Source: Encephalitozoon hellem ATCC 50504 (taxonomy: Eukaryota > Microsporidia > Unikaryonidae). Taken from it: 64,000 nucleotides of DNA. Each line of letters begins with the position of its first letter. Positions within the stretch are counted from its first letter, which is position 1. The position numbers and the translations under genes are program-made. Below are positions 53,865 to 62,591 of this stretch, piece by piece. The notes under the pieces are model-generated. The model made no database searches. It had not been told where the DNA came from and saw only the letters and a list, made by a program, of their open reading frames with translations. The stretch covers positions 173,617 through 237,616 of the forward strand of contig NC_018480.1 of the NCBI RefSeq assembly GCF_000277815.2. The letters are read 5' to 3'.

Positions 53865-55475
53865 ATGGAGAGAGCACCTATTGAGGCTTACATACGTGTA
53901 AAACCAGGGAAAAGCATCCTAAAGCATACAGACAAATCTGTGCTGGTGTTGAAAGAGTGCGGAGAGGCTGTAAAATACGAGTTTGATGGGGTTTTTGGGC
54001 CTGATTGCACACAAGACCAGGTATTTGAAAGGTTCAGATGCATTGTGCCAAGACTTATAAAGGGACACAATCAAACACTATTTTGCTATGGAAGCACTGG
54101 TGCGGGGAAAACATATACGATGGTTGGCCATGGAAGGTCCTATGGGCTGATGCACAACTTGGTGAAGGATGTTTTAACACATGGAAGCTTCCTTGTCTCT
54201 TACATGGAGATATACAATGAGAAGATTTACGACCTATTGGAACCCAAAGAATTAGTTTTGAGGGAGTGCAATGGAACAATAGTGATTCCAGGTCTTTTTA
54301 CCAAGCGTATTGAGAGTATAGAAGAATTTGAGCAAATGTTTAGACAGGGAACTAAGAATAGGACGACGGCAGAAACAAAACTTAACAAAAGTAGCAGCAG
54401 AAGCCACGGAATATTGAGAATAGGTGTTGGAGAATACAAACTTAACCTTATTGATTTAGCAGGATCCGAAAATAATAGAAAAACGGGTAACGAGGGAATA
54501 AGGCTTACGGAATCGAATAGTATCAACAGAAGCCTTTTTGTTCTAGGAAAAGTTGTAAATGCCATACTTAAGGGAGAAAAAAGGATCCCGTATAGAGATA
54601 GCAAGCTAACAAGACTATTACAGGATTCTCTGGGAGGAAATAGCCTCTGCTACATAATTGCCAATATTGTTGGGGATTCATCTGCGATTGGAGACTCTAT
54701 AAACACACTTAGCTTTGCATCCAAGTCTAGAAATATTGTAAATGTACTAGAAACTACACAGAAACCTAAACATGAGAATGCTAAAAGCAACAAATGTATC
54801 CTTCCAGAGTTTGGAGGAAGAAGGCCTTTGTCTCTAAAGACAAACATGAAGTTTAATGTTCAGAGAGAAAAAGACATGCCTCTTAGAGGTAGAGGAAAGG
54901 AGAACAATCCCTTCCAGGAGCCCTTATCCATAGACACTACAGGCAGTAAAAAAAGAAAGAATCTTCTTGAAGACAAAAGATGTAAGGGAGAAGGAAATAA
55001 ATGCACAAAAGTTTCCAAACAGACTAGCAACGGGAGTTCGCTAATCTTAAAATCCCTCCTTGAAAAGCCAGACATTGTACTATCTCCACGGACAAAGGAG
55101 AAAAGCTATAGAGCCTTTCTAAAAAGGGCGCAGGAACTTGAGTCTGCACAGAAATATAAGTCAGCACTAGAGGATTACAAAACAATGCAAAAGTTTTGTG
55201 ACAACGACTTCATTAGGGAAAAAATAGAAAAGATTAGTACGCTTCTAAAAAAGTCGCGAAAAAAGCCCGAAATCACAAGAAAAAATGTATTGGAAATTCT
55301 TAATCAAGGAAATTTCTTTGATATAAAAAAGCTTCCCAGGGTTGGAGATAAAAGAGCCCAGGCAATCGTAGATTTTGTAAATGGAGGAAACTACTTTGAA
55401 ACACTGAGTGACCTGAGGCTTCTATTCAGTGAGAAAATAGTGAATTCCATCCTTTTTTCCATAGGTGATGGATGA
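53865..55475 (+). CDS. Kinesin-10 (Kid/KIF22-like) with C-terminal helix-hairpin-helix
   Basis: 536 aa. N-terminal motor (about 5-300): P-loop CYGSTGAGKTYTM, switch I NKSSSRSHGILRI, switch II LIDLAGSEN, and HxxxPYRDSKLTRLLQ-type IPYRDSKLTRLLQDSLGGN. A basic, unstructured middle follows. The end (about 465-525) has a tandem HhH domain, LPRVGDKRAQAIVDFVNGG, as in vertebrate Kid, where it binds DNA along chromosome arms. There is no long coiled coil, so it may be monomeric. Motor certain, kinesin-10 assignment supported by the HhH. Confidence 0.88.
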   Translation: MERAPIEAYIRVKPGKSILKHTDKSVLVLKECGEAVKYEFDGVFGPDCTQDQVFERFRCIVPRLIKGHNQTLFCYGSTGAGKTYTMVGHGRSYGLMHNLVKDVLTHGSFLVSYMEIYNEKIYDLLEPKELVLRECNGTIVIPGLFTKRIESIEEFEQMFRQGTKNRTTAETKLNKSSSRSHGILRIGVGEYKLNLIDLAGSENNRKTGNEGIRLTESNSINRSLFVLGKVVNAILKGEKRIPYRDSKLTRLLQDSLGGNSLCYIIANIVGDSSAIGDSINTLSFASKSRNIVNVLETTQKPKHENAKSNKCILPEFGGRRPLSLKTNMKFNVQREKDMPLRGRGKENNPFQEPLSIDTTGSKKRKNLLEDKRCKGEGNKCTKVSKQTSNGSSLILKSLLEKPDIVLSPRTKEKSYRAFLKRAQELESAQKYKSALEDYKTMQKFCDNDFIREKIEKISTLLKKSRKKPEITRKNVLEILNQGNFFDIKKLPRVGDKRAQAIVDFVNGGNYFETLSDLRLLFSEKIVNSILFSIGDG

Positions 55476-55576
55476 CTCTTCGCGCTTAAGATAAATTCTA
55501 ATCATATCAGTTACACTTACCATAAGCATTGAAGGCTTCTTAGTCAAAGTAATAAATGGACCTTTTTAAGTTTATT

Positions 55577-56701
55577 CTATTTTTGAAGACTACCTTTTGC
55601 GTTTGGTATCAGTGTGACACCGTCATGAGGAATTCTTTGGTTGGTTCCTTCTTTAAGAGAGCTCTGACGAGACCCTTCATCAGTGCTCCTCTTTTCTGTA
55701 CGATTCTTAAGAAAGTCAAAGTCGTCAAGAGAAAATCCATCAGGAAGCTCTTCAAGAAATGAGGATGGAGTTGTATTGTGGATCTTGCTTTTCTTCGAAG
55801 ACCCTGTGTCTAGATTTGATGAAGGCTTTTCAATTATTGCCGTAGTGAATAAATCATTACAAAACAGGCTATCTGTCCTATGGAGATCATATTCTAGCTG
55901 CTGATCTCCAGAAGAAAACAACTTGTCCTTAATATTGAATCCAGGAAACCCTTGGTCTAGGAACCCATTCTTCTGTATTTCTTCAAACTGCTTGTCATAT
56001 ATACTTTGCGGTTTCTGCTGAGAAGGTACAGTAGTTGCCTTCTTGTGGTGTTGCTGATCAAAAAGTACGTCCTGTTGTGGCATAGACCTTCCCTGGCTGT
56101 ACATCATTCCCATAGGAAGAACCTTGTTTTCTATGCCCCTTAAATATCGTGGATCCACCTCCGCCCCCATTCTTTTGCTATTCTGCCGTGTATGGCTTAC
56201 AAACCCAACCATCCCATGAGGAAGCACGCTGTTTCTCGTAAGGTTATTGATATACTTATTGTATGTAAATAAATTTGTCTCTCTTCTCAAGTCTCTTTCT
56301 AATGCATCACAAAACAAAGCATCGTGCGGAACACTATACCAATAAAAAACTTTTTGCTTCTTTTGTGTCCTTATACACCCATTCTTATATAGAAACTCTA
56401 AAAACTCGCTTCTAGGGCCCTCAAGCGTTGCATCAATTCCAGGCTTCAGATTCCTTAAATCAGAAAATACACCCTCCTCAAACTTTTTCAAGCTAGTTAG
56501 ACACCTTCCAGCATTCTGAAACCTCCAGACTAGTATCTTCACTATATCTGTTCCAGTAATGAAGAAATGCATGTTCCACAATACACAATGAATATAATCC
56601 CCATTTTTGAGTTGAAACTTTTTGATCCTTTCTCCATCCCGAAATTCCTTAGGAGCATTGGCTAGGAATTCAAACAGCTCCTTATCGCTTTGAGCGTTCA
56701 T
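55577..56701 (-). CDS. STE12: STE12 transcription factor
   Basis: 374 aa from the ATG at 56701; the TTG frame to 56749 is not used. The N-terminal STE12 homeodomain-like DNA-binding domain (about 10-165) is highly conserved: NMHFFITGTDIVKILVWRFQ, KKFEEGVFSDLRNLKPGIDA, TLEGPRSEFLEFLYKNGCIR, TQKKQKVFYWYSVPHDALF. The rest is low-complexity (Gln/Ser/Asp). No C2H2 fingers. In fungi STE12 controls mating and invasive growth downstream of MAPK and binds TGAAACA. A TATAAA-type element lies about 30 bp upstream. Outstanding identity. Confidence 0.96.
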   Translation of the reverse strand: MNAQSDKELFEFLANAPKEFRDGERIKKFQLKNGDYIHCVLWNMHFFITGTDIVKILVWRFQNAGRCLTSLKKFEEGVFSDLRNLKPGIDATLEGPRSEFLEFLYKNGCIRTQKKQKVFYWYSVPHDALFCDALERDLRRETNLFTYNKYINNLTRNSVLPHGMVGFVSHTRQNSKRMGAEVDPRYLRGIENKVLPMGMMYSQGRSMPQQDVLFDQQHHKKATTVPSQQKPQSIYDKQFEEIQKNGFLDQGFPGFNIKDKLFSSGDQQLEYDLHRTDSLFCNDLFTTAIIEKPSSNLDTGSSKKSKIHNTTPSSFLEELPDGFSLDDFDFLKNRTEKRSTDEGSRQSSLKEGTNQRIPHDGVTLIPNAKGSLQK

Positions 56702-57213
56702 CTTTATTTGTTTATTACCATTTGTTTTTATATCCAAGACACAAAACAAAGAATTGTTTACCTTGTTTCATATCAATATCTTCCTATGTCACTATCCTGC
56801 GTTTGTTTTCCTCTTGCCCTTCAACCTCTCCCGTTTCTGGCAACGTTGTAATTAAAATTCTTTGGCAAATCAAGGGTTATATTGAAAACCGCCCTTATTG
56901 CCAATAGTACAAGATATTTGATAATAAAAGATTAAAAATGGGGTTACACAATATAAACAGAAGAGGCTATATAACCAAAGAAATATAAGATAAAGGGGCC
57001 ATAAGTGCCATCAAAATATTCGATGGGCACCCTTCTGGAAATAGCCTATATAGCCCTCTCTCCTTAACTATTTCCATAATCGGATTATAGTCACAATAGT
57101 TTAGCTAATGGCTTGAAAATGGCACAACTCCTTTCGATCTCTTTGGAATCAACCAATGAGGAATACTTAAAAATAATTACGAGTATATACATTTGAATTT
57201 TCAGTAACAGATA
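56702..57213. other. Long divergent intergenic region (STE12 / unknown)
   Basis: 512 bp with no supported ORF, between divergent STE12 and the 191-aa gene. TATA-like element near 56730-56738 on the STE12 side. TGTTTCA at 56764-56770. Remaining sequence is AT-rich, with a GGGGCCATAAGTGCC patch near 56996. No tRNA or snRNA recognised. Confidence 0.4.
56764..56770 (-). promoter_or_regulatory. TGAAACA site upstream of STE12
   Basis: TGTTTCA on the plus strand, so TGAAACA on the coding strand of STE12, 63 bp before its ATG. It could let Ste12 control its own gene. Single site, so support is only contextual. Confidence 0.3.
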
Positions 57214-57789
57214 ATGAAATCTTTTAAATTCAAATGGGCCTTCTTGGCCCGGGTAATTCTATGCTCGCAATTGATGAAAATGTTTGATTCCGAGCCTTTT
57301 GATGAGTGTGACCCAGATAAGTTCTCTGGAATGGAAGAAAGTGAGCTTCTAGAGCTTTTGAAAACCCAAACAGATAATATAAAAACTTCCGTTCACAATA
57401 TTATGCACGGTGTCGAGGGAGGTGGGATGTCCCATAGTTCCTATGGTACAGAGTCTGAAGAATTGCCTAGCGATTCTGGCGTAGATCCTAATGATGGTTA
57501 CAAATCAGTTTCCTTAGATCCTTCCGATGATGTTAAAAAACCACTACCTGAGCTTGCAGATGAACTTTGTTGTATAATGGGCTTCCTTCTAAGTAAGGAA
57601 TTAAAAGTACAGGAAGCTAGAGAAAAAGTCGTAAATTTGATGGAGTTAATACTTAAAAAGGCTATCGAGGAGGCTTCTGGTGAGGATGATTCAAATATTA
57701 AATCCTTAGAATCTTCACAAGCAGATGCACTTCAAATAATGGATCAAATAGAACTATCTGGAACAAGCGCTTTAGACATGTATGGTTGA
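57214..57789 (+). CDS. Acidic protein of unknown function
   Basis: 191 aa (or 171 from a later ATG at 57274). The first 20 residues (FKWAFLARVILCSQL) are mildly hydrophobic and might be a signal sequence; if the ATG at 57274 is used there is none. The rest is very acidic (DSEPFDECDPDKFSGMEESE) with a helical C-terminal half (ELADELCCIMGFLLSKEL, KVVNLMELILKKAIEEA). No family recognised. Divergent from STE12. Confidence 0.5.
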   Translation: MKSFKFKWAFLARVILCSQLMKMFDSEPFDECDPDKFSGMEESELLELLKTQTDNIKTSVHNIMHGVEGGGMSHSSYGTESEELPSDSGVDPNDGYKSVSLDPSDDVKKPLPELADELCCIMGFLLSKELKVQEAREKVVNLMELILKKAIEEASGEDDSNIKSLESSQADALQIMDQIELSGTSALDMYG

Positions 57790-57854
57790 CGTTAAACTGT
57801 AAAATATATATGTATATGAGGCATCATGCAAAATTTATCCCTTTTTGAAATTAA

Positions 57855-58430
57855 ATGATGAAAGCAAAAATCAAAACTTTTATAATAGATAATTTTAGAT
57901 ATGAAATATCGAAAGACCAGGTGGCAAAAATGCTAAAGAGCGAAAACATACCTTTAAAGACATATAATGGTTTTATATTCAAGATCCTATTAAAATGTGA
58001 ATATTTGCTCAAAATCACAGGTGTTCCGAGGGCATTGAATATCAATACTTTCTTAGATAAAGAGTTCCTTTTTGATGATCTATTTTTGGTAAATAGCAGA
58101 GGACAAGAAGAGGCTTTTGAAGAAGAGAAAACCTTGTTTGAAAAGAAAGAAATCCCAATAGAATATTATTCCAGCACAATGCATCTATCATATAGACTAC
58201 TTGGTAGAATGATAGCAGAAGACGAAATTCAACAAAGATTCAGAGAATGCTCTATTGGATTGGGACTAAGTAACGGAGTTGGAAAGAAGTGTGCCGAACA
58301 CTTGAGAAAGGGGCTACAAGTGTATGTTCAAAAAATAGTGAATAGATGTAATAGCAAAATAACAATTACTAGTCTTAAAACTGGTCTAGAAAAACACATG
58401 CGTCTGTTTAATGGATTAGACATGTTTTAG
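57855..58430 (+). CDS. HFI1: Hfi1/Ada1-like SAGA subunit
   Basis: 191 aa. The N-terminal helix (IKTFIIDNFRYEISKDQVAK, then FIFKILLKCEY) matches the opening of the SAGA-Tad1 family (Hfi1/TADA1), and a later block (LLGRMIAEDEI, then GVGKKCAEHLRKGLQVYVQK) matches its signature of a C-x-x-L-x-x-x-L-x-x-Y/H-hairpin. It is much smaller than yeast Hfi1 (488 aa). SAGA modifies chromatin during Pol II activation; TAF5 in this window is a shared TFIID/SAGA subunit in yeast. The call rests on two blocks. Convergent stop overlap with RRP42. Confidence 0.55.
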   Translation: MMKAKIKTFIIDNFRYEISKDQVAKMLKSENIPLKTYNGFIFKILLKCEYLLKITGVPRALNINTFLDKEFLFDDLFLVNSRGQEEAFEEEKTLFEKKEIPIEYYSSTMHLSYRLLGRMIAEDEIQQRFRECSIGLGLSNGVGKKCAEHLRKGLQVYVQKIVNRCNSKITITSLKTGLEKHMRLFNGLDMF

Positions 58431-59104
58431 ATAGAAATCTCCTGTATAATATTTATGAATGATCCCTTCTCAATATCACAATCTCCTTCAGATAGGCATC
58501 CCATCAGTTTACCTTCATTACTGACAAATATATGCATCAATCCACATGATGCCTCTTCCTCTATCATCGTTGGGTCCATCACAAAGTGGCCATTGTTAAA
58601 TAAAGCAACTGTTTTTGAAATTGGAATGTCTATTTCCCGTTTTTCCGTTCTTTTCAAATCATCTATAATAGGAACATCCAAGCTTTTGAGCAGAGTTCCA
58701 AGCCCAATGAAAAACAGATCATATATATTTCCATCGTTACTCAATATATTAAGCTCTATCCTTATGCCTATTTTATATGAATCTAGCAATTCAAGGATCT
58801 TTGAAATGATAATGTCTGGAATTGCAATTTTAGAAAACTCTATCGATTCTGCATGTTGCTCTTTTACATTAAGAATTTCCTCAGATATATTTGAGGCCCC
58901 CAGGGTCTCCTGTGTTTCTTTAAACTGGATAGATACCTCTATCTCCGACCATCCGCGTTTAACCCTAACATTTCCATCACTTTGTGCTATGGATGCATGA
59001 GTAACACATGTTTCCCTTTCTTCTTTACTTTTCCTTAGATCAGCTCGGCACCCTTTGGCTATGCCATTCCTCACGAATGTTAACTCATCTTGACTAAAGC
59101 CCAT
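58427..59104 (-). CDS. RRP42: Exosome RNase PH-like subunit RRP42
   Basis: 225 aa, about 60 shorter than EXOSC7. The N-terminal FVRNGIAKGCRADLRKSKEERE is the RRP42/45-type start, followed by VRVKRGWSEIEVSIQFKE like the ARVKLGHTDILVGVKAE segment of EXOSC7. The C-terminal ALFNNGHFVMDPTMIEEEASC is the RNase PH-fold insert. Eukaryotic ring subunits are catalytically dead, and phosphorolytic residues are not evident. The ring supports RNA decay. RRP42 preferred over RRP43/45. Confidence 0.8.
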   Translation of the reverse strand: MGFSQDELTFVRNGIAKGCRADLRKSKEERETCVTHASIAQSDGNVRVKRGWSEIEVSIQFKETQETLGASNISEEILNVKEQHAESIEFSKIAIPDIIISKILELLDSYKIGIRIELNILSNDGNIYDLFFIGLGTLLKSLDVPIIDDLKRTEKREIDIPISKTVALFNNGHFVMDPTMIEEEASCGLMHIFVSNEGKLMGCLSEGDCDIEKGSFINIIQEISI

Positions 59105-59163
59105 GGGTCTTATTTAATAAAGCTATTTTCTCTATGAAGATCCTATCGAGGCCAAAGCTAAGT

Positions 59164-59367
59164 TTATTTAATTTTTGACTCTGTCTTGGTAAACGACTTG
59201 TCTATCCTCTCCTCCACCGTTCCGTCGCTCCTGGCCTTCCTTCCGCTCATCAGCCTTGGGAAGGTTTTTACCGCTGCGATCACAACCACAGAGACCAGGA
59301 GGCCTATCGAAAGCGTGTGGAGAGCCGTGATCATGCTGCTTCCGTCAATGCTGGGGAAAAGCACCAT
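59164..59367 (-). CDS. 67-residue membrane protein, unknown
   Basis: 67 aa from the ATG at 59367 (the GTG frame to 59436 overlaps the next gene). One central membrane helix (about 17-40, LHTLSIGLLVSVVVIAAVKTF), then a basic tail (RLMSGRKARSDGTVEERIDK). It is the first gene on the GC-rich side of the composition break. Its start lies only 8 bp from the start of the divergent 323-aa gene. No family recognised. Confidence 0.5.
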   Translation of the reverse strand: MVLFPSIDGSSMITALHTLSIGLLVSVVVIAAVKTFPRLMSGRKARSDGTVEERIDKSFTKTESKIK

Positions 59368-59375
59368 TCTGTAGG

Positions 59376-60347
59376 ATGGATGCCGGGATGCACTTAATAG
59401 CTTGTTTGATGTGTGCTGCAGAGGCTCATTGGACACCTGCTGGCGCTTCTGACCACTCGTTCTGCGGCCCGGGCCTGTCAGGCGAGTGGTTTAGTGGCGC
59501 GGAGGGGTGGGCCCTAGAAATGGGACGACTGTGGAGGGCGGCAAGGAGCTGGGCCTCAGTGTTTGGGCGGAATCTCTGGAGAGAGTTTGATGGGAGCGAG
59601 GAGCTGAAGGGGGCCTGTGAGAGGATGGCAAGGGGGTGGATGGGATGCAGGGATGCTGTTGAAGACACGCGTCTGTTCAGGGTTGGAAGGAGGATGATGG
59701 AGGTGTCGAGCAGCGTGATGAGGGCCTCTGATGCCTCGATTGGGATTGCGCTTAGGGCCGGAGGAGGCCTACTGTGCCGGCGAAGGGAGTTCCAGAGGAG
59801 ATTGGACATGGTGTTCAGGATTCCGCAGTACTACGGAGGGGTGAGGAGTTCTGGGCCGTCTGTGGCAGCCAAGGATGGGAGTGGGGAGTGTTTGAGGAAG
59901 AGAGGGGGGCTGGTTGAGTACAGGGGAAGTGTGATGAAGAGGATATGGAGGCTCTGCTCTGTGGTTAAGTCCCGTCTGTCCTCTGACGAGAGGGCCATAG
60001 AGGAGATTGAGAACAGGTGTGTGGGGGAGATACTTAGAGGTCTGGGGTCCGAGCCGGTGAGTGGGCTGTGCACAGAAGAAGGGATGGAGGACTTGAAGAA
60101 TCTGGCCCTTGAGGTGGGAGGAGGAAGAGATGTGTGGACGACGGACATCAGGAATACCTCGACGTCTGGGAGTGTGGCAAAGGGGATGTTTGAGTGCGAG
60201 TTTGAGGCTGAGATTGCAACTGGGGATAGGATGTGTGTCGGGGGCGATAGACATGTGTTTCTCATTCGGGGGAGGTTTGTGAATGGTGCGGGGTGTGAGG
60301 ATGGAGGGTGGTATCTCTCTTCACTTGCCTGGACTCGGATAGGATGA
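59376..60347 (+). CDS. Secreted or surface protein, unknown, GC-rich
   Basis: 323 aa. N-terminal signal peptide (MHLIACLMCAAEA, likely cut after residue 17), then a Gly/Arg/Glu-rich, Cys-bearing globular part, no later membrane segment. A second in-frame ATG at 59388 also gives a full signal peptide. Coding G+C is about 60% in sampled lines, with Gly/Arg/Trp use far above that of the window's other genes. Subtelomeric-side location and secretion make a host-facing or spore role possible. No family recognised. Confidence 0.6.
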   Translation: MDAGMHLIACLMCAAEAHWTPAGASDHSFCGPGLSGEWFSGAEGWALEMGRLWRAARSWASVFGRNLWREFDGSEELKGACERMARGWMGCRDAVEDTRLFRVGRRMMEVSSSVMRASDASIGIALRAGGGLLCRRREFQRRLDMVFRIPQYYGGVRSSGPSVAAKDGSGECLRKRGGLVEYRGSVMKRIWRLCSVVKSRLSSDERAIEEIENRCVGEILRGLGSEPVSGLCTEEGMEDLKNLALEVGGGRDVWTTDIRNTSTSGSVAKGMFECEFEAEIATGDRMCVGGDRHVFLIRGRFVNGAGCEDGGWYLSSLAWTRIG

Positions 60348-60365
60348 GACGTAGAACAGTATAAT

Positions 60366-60734
60366 TTATTCGTTGTAAGCAAATATAACCTTTGGGAACT
60401 TACTTTCTCTTGCTCTTTGCCTCCCTGTCTTTCTTTTGAGCTGGTCCTTTGTGAGGGCCTGTCTCTTGGCCCTGTTGAGCTTGGGCCTAAGGACCTTCGG
60501 AAGCTTGTGGACCGGGGTTCCCCTGTACTTCTCGACGACCTCCTGGAGAATCTTCTCGCGTCTGACGGTGAGGATGCGTGCCAAGTTCTTCCTGGCTGTC
60601 CTGATGTCGTCCTTGCCGACGTCTCCGCTGTTCTTCTTCTGGCGGAGGCGCGCCAGCTCTGCCTTGACCTCGTTAGCCTTCTCCTCAAGCTGCTCAACAT
60701 CCAGCTGCCTGAGATCTGATGCCTCGATCTTCAT
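60366..60734 (-). CDS. RPL35: 60S ribosomal protein L35 (uL29)
   Basis: 122 aa, exact family length. Start at the ATG at 60734, preceded by GCCCTA. Conserved blocks: ASDLRQLDVEQLEEKANEVK, then IRTARKNLARILTVRREKIL and a basic C-terminal tail (KLNRAKRQALTKDQLKRKTG). uL29 lies at the tunnel exit where SRP docks. Well-conserved gene inside the GC-rich end region; the frame to 60812 is not used. Confidence 0.97.
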   Translation of the reverse strand: MKIEASDLRQLDVEQLEEKANEVKAELARLRQKKNSGDVGKDDIRTARKNLARILTVRREKILQEVVEKYRGTPVHKLPKVLRPKLNRAKRQALTKDQLKRKTGRQRARESKFPKVIFAYNE

Positions 60735-60832
60735 TAGGGCTTCTGATGCAAAAAGATTTGAACGCAAAAATCGTGCTTGGGGAGCGAGGGGTGGAATATG
60801 CGTGTCTGGCAAAGGACATTTATTGGCTTGGG

Positions 60833-61039
60833 TCAGGGAGGGGCGGCGACAAAGAGGATGTTTTCCCCCCTCAGAAAGAGGACCTTGCTGTGGGAGCCCT
60901 CTACGGACGAGTGTGTCAGCATGAGGTTTATGTGCTCGTCGAACCCCTCGAGGATTCCTGCATAGACCTCTCCGCTCTTTGTCTTTATTTCGACCCTCTC
61001 GTTCAAGTACATCTTCAGGAAGCAGAACGGGTCGAGCAT
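60833..61039 (-). CDS. LSM3: LSm3 (Sm-like protein)
   Basis: 68 aa, minimal. Sm1 motif: ERVEIKTKSGEVYAGILEGFDEHINLML (residues about 14-40) with the D-x-H-x-N binding residues. Sm2: VLFLRGENILFVAAPP, closest to LSM3. Nine to twenty residues shorter than yeast or human LSM3. Joins LSm2-8 on U6 snRNA or LSm1-7 on mRNA decay. Together with PRP46 and the U1 candidate it points to a working splicing apparatus. Confidence 0.85.
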   Translation of the reverse strand: MLDPFCFLKMYLNERVEIKTKSGEVYAGILEGFDEHINLMLTHSSVEGSHSKVLFLRGENILFVAAPP

Positions 61040-61137
61040 GGAAGTCGTGGGGCCTCTGGAAAATTTTGTTATTGGGGATGTGTGAGGAGGCTGTGGACGG
61101 AGGTTTCTGGATTTATGGGGGGAGTGTGCAGCCCTTT

Positions 61138-61626
61138 ATGAGGTATTTGGAGTTGAGCTGCATATCGAAAACAAACAAACTCTTCCAGAAGCTTCAGGAC
61201 CTCAACCCTCTTCTGAACATCGAGATGGAGGCATACTCCTGCAAGTCGAGCAGGAAGCAGAGGATGGAGATGCATGTGGAGAAGCCGCTCAGGTATCTTG
61301 TGTCTGCACTTGAGCTGCGGTTTCCGGACTATGACTTCTCTGGGGAGTCGTGGAGGTCTTTTTCGCGGAAGTCGATGGGGGAGGTTGTGAACGAGGTTGC
61401 GTACTCGATAAGCACTGTGCACAAGAACAACTCTGATGTGAAGGAGTTTGTGGGGTTTCTTGAGGTGATTCTCCACAAGTCTGTTGACCTGAGTGAGTGC
61501 ATGATATTTTCGTATGAGAACAGGATGGGGCCCTTTGAGGACTGCTTCTGGTACTTTTCGTTTCTGTTTTTCAACAAGAGGCAGAAGAGGGTGGTGATGC
61601 TGAATGCGTTTATGAACAGGAACTAG
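61138..61626 (+). CDS. MAF1: MAF1, repressor of RNA polymerase III
   Basis: 162 aa from the ATG at 61138, where CCC lies three bases before and which gives the family's normal start (MRYLE, as MKxLE in others). Earlier in-frame ATGs (61078) would add residues not seen in MAF1. Conserved A box: IEMEAYSCKSSRK. B/C boxes: FPDYDFS, SECMIFSYENRMGPFEDCFW and FFNKRQKRVVMLNAF. The acidic regulatory insert and tail of other MAF1 are missing. It represses tRNA and 5S transcription under stress. Confidence 0.9.
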   Translation: MRYLELSCISKTNKLFQKLQDLNPLLNIEMEAYSCKSSRKQRMEMHVEKPLRYLVSALELRFPDYDFSGESWRSFSRKSMGEVVNEVAYSISTVHKNNSDVKEFVGFLEVILHKSVDLSECMIFSYENRMGPFEDCFWYFSFLFFNKRQKRVVMLNAFMNRN

Positions 61627-61742
61627 TGTAAATATGGATGTATTAAATAGTTTGAGTCTAGATGTGTGTGTGTGAATAGGTTTCTGTGCACAATTTATGT
61701 GGCGGGATGCAAATATGTATGTATGATAGATGCCCATAGGAT

Positions 61743-62591
61743 ATGAATAGAGCCGACAGAGGGAGTGTGTTAGAGTGCAGCACAGTTTTTAGTTCTAAGA
61801 GGAAAGCGAAGGATGGGGAGGGATACGATGTGGGCTCTGAGTGCCCACATGGTTTTAGCCTAGAGCTGGAGTCTGAGTCGTCTGAGGCAACGGATGTGGG
61901 GATTCTGCTATTTTTTATGACTGTTCTTGTAACGCTCTTCAAGAATCCATTAGCAGATTTGTTTGGAGGCTTTGCGATTGAGGCTGTTGGGGTTGTGAAT
62001 CTGGGGTACCTGGTTCATTCGACGTTTCTGAAGCTATGTGCTAGGGCTGTGGATTTGAGGGAAGATTCGTGGAAGAGCAGTCTAATGGTTGTGCACTTGT
62101 CCTTGCATCTGGTGGCGATTGAGGCGATTGGAGTTAGTATCTTTAGTTCTAGAGGAGGATCAAGGATGCTTATGAATAACCTTTGTAGGAATCCGCTGGG
62201 GATTTTTGTTGCCTTGATACATATTCTTCATGGGCAGGATGCCATGGAGCTTAAGTATAGCAATTATGTCTGCGGGAGTATACTGAGTGCTGCTTGGACT
62301 GTGGTGTTTGTTGCGAGCTATAACTATGAGCACGATATGAGTGATAGTCTAGTGAGACATATTTTCCTGTTTATGTTCCTTCATGTGGTACTGTATAGCA
62401 TGGAGAATGAGATTGTCAAGAGTTTAAGGATTTCGAAGAAGAAGTTGAGGAAGATCCAAGGGTTTGCAAGGATAATACCGTGCATAGTGTGCAGTGTAGC
62501 AGGGTACTATATGCTGGGCAGGATACTCACGAAGCGACTCTCGTACATGGAGATGGGCAACTCTGATTTATCATTCTCATTCTTATTTTGA
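61743..62591 (+). CDS. Multi-spanning membrane protein, possibly DUF2463/UPF0328 type
   Basis: 282 aa. A polar N-terminal 45 residues, then six or seven membrane segments (about 50-70, 78-98, 112-130, 150-170, 185-205, 213-232, 245-262). Size, topology and subtelomeric-side position fit the DUF2463/UPF0328 family, which is expanded at Encephalitozoon chromosome ends, but I cannot confirm it by motif. Strong G over C on the coding strand. Confidence 0.55.
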   Translation: MNRADRGSVLECSTVFSSKRKAKDGEGYDVGSECPHGFSLELESESSEATDVGILLFFMTVLVTLFKNPLADLFGGFAIEAVGVVNLGYLVHSTFLKLCARAVDLREDSWKSSLMVVHLSLHLVAIEAIGVSIFSSRGGSRMLMNNLCRNPLGIFVALIHILHGQDAMELKYSNYVCGSILSAAWTVVFVASYNYEHDMSDSLVRHIFLFMFLHVVLYSMENEIVKSLRISKKKLRKIQGFARIIPCIVCSVAGYYMLGRILTKRLSYMEMGNSDLSFSFLF

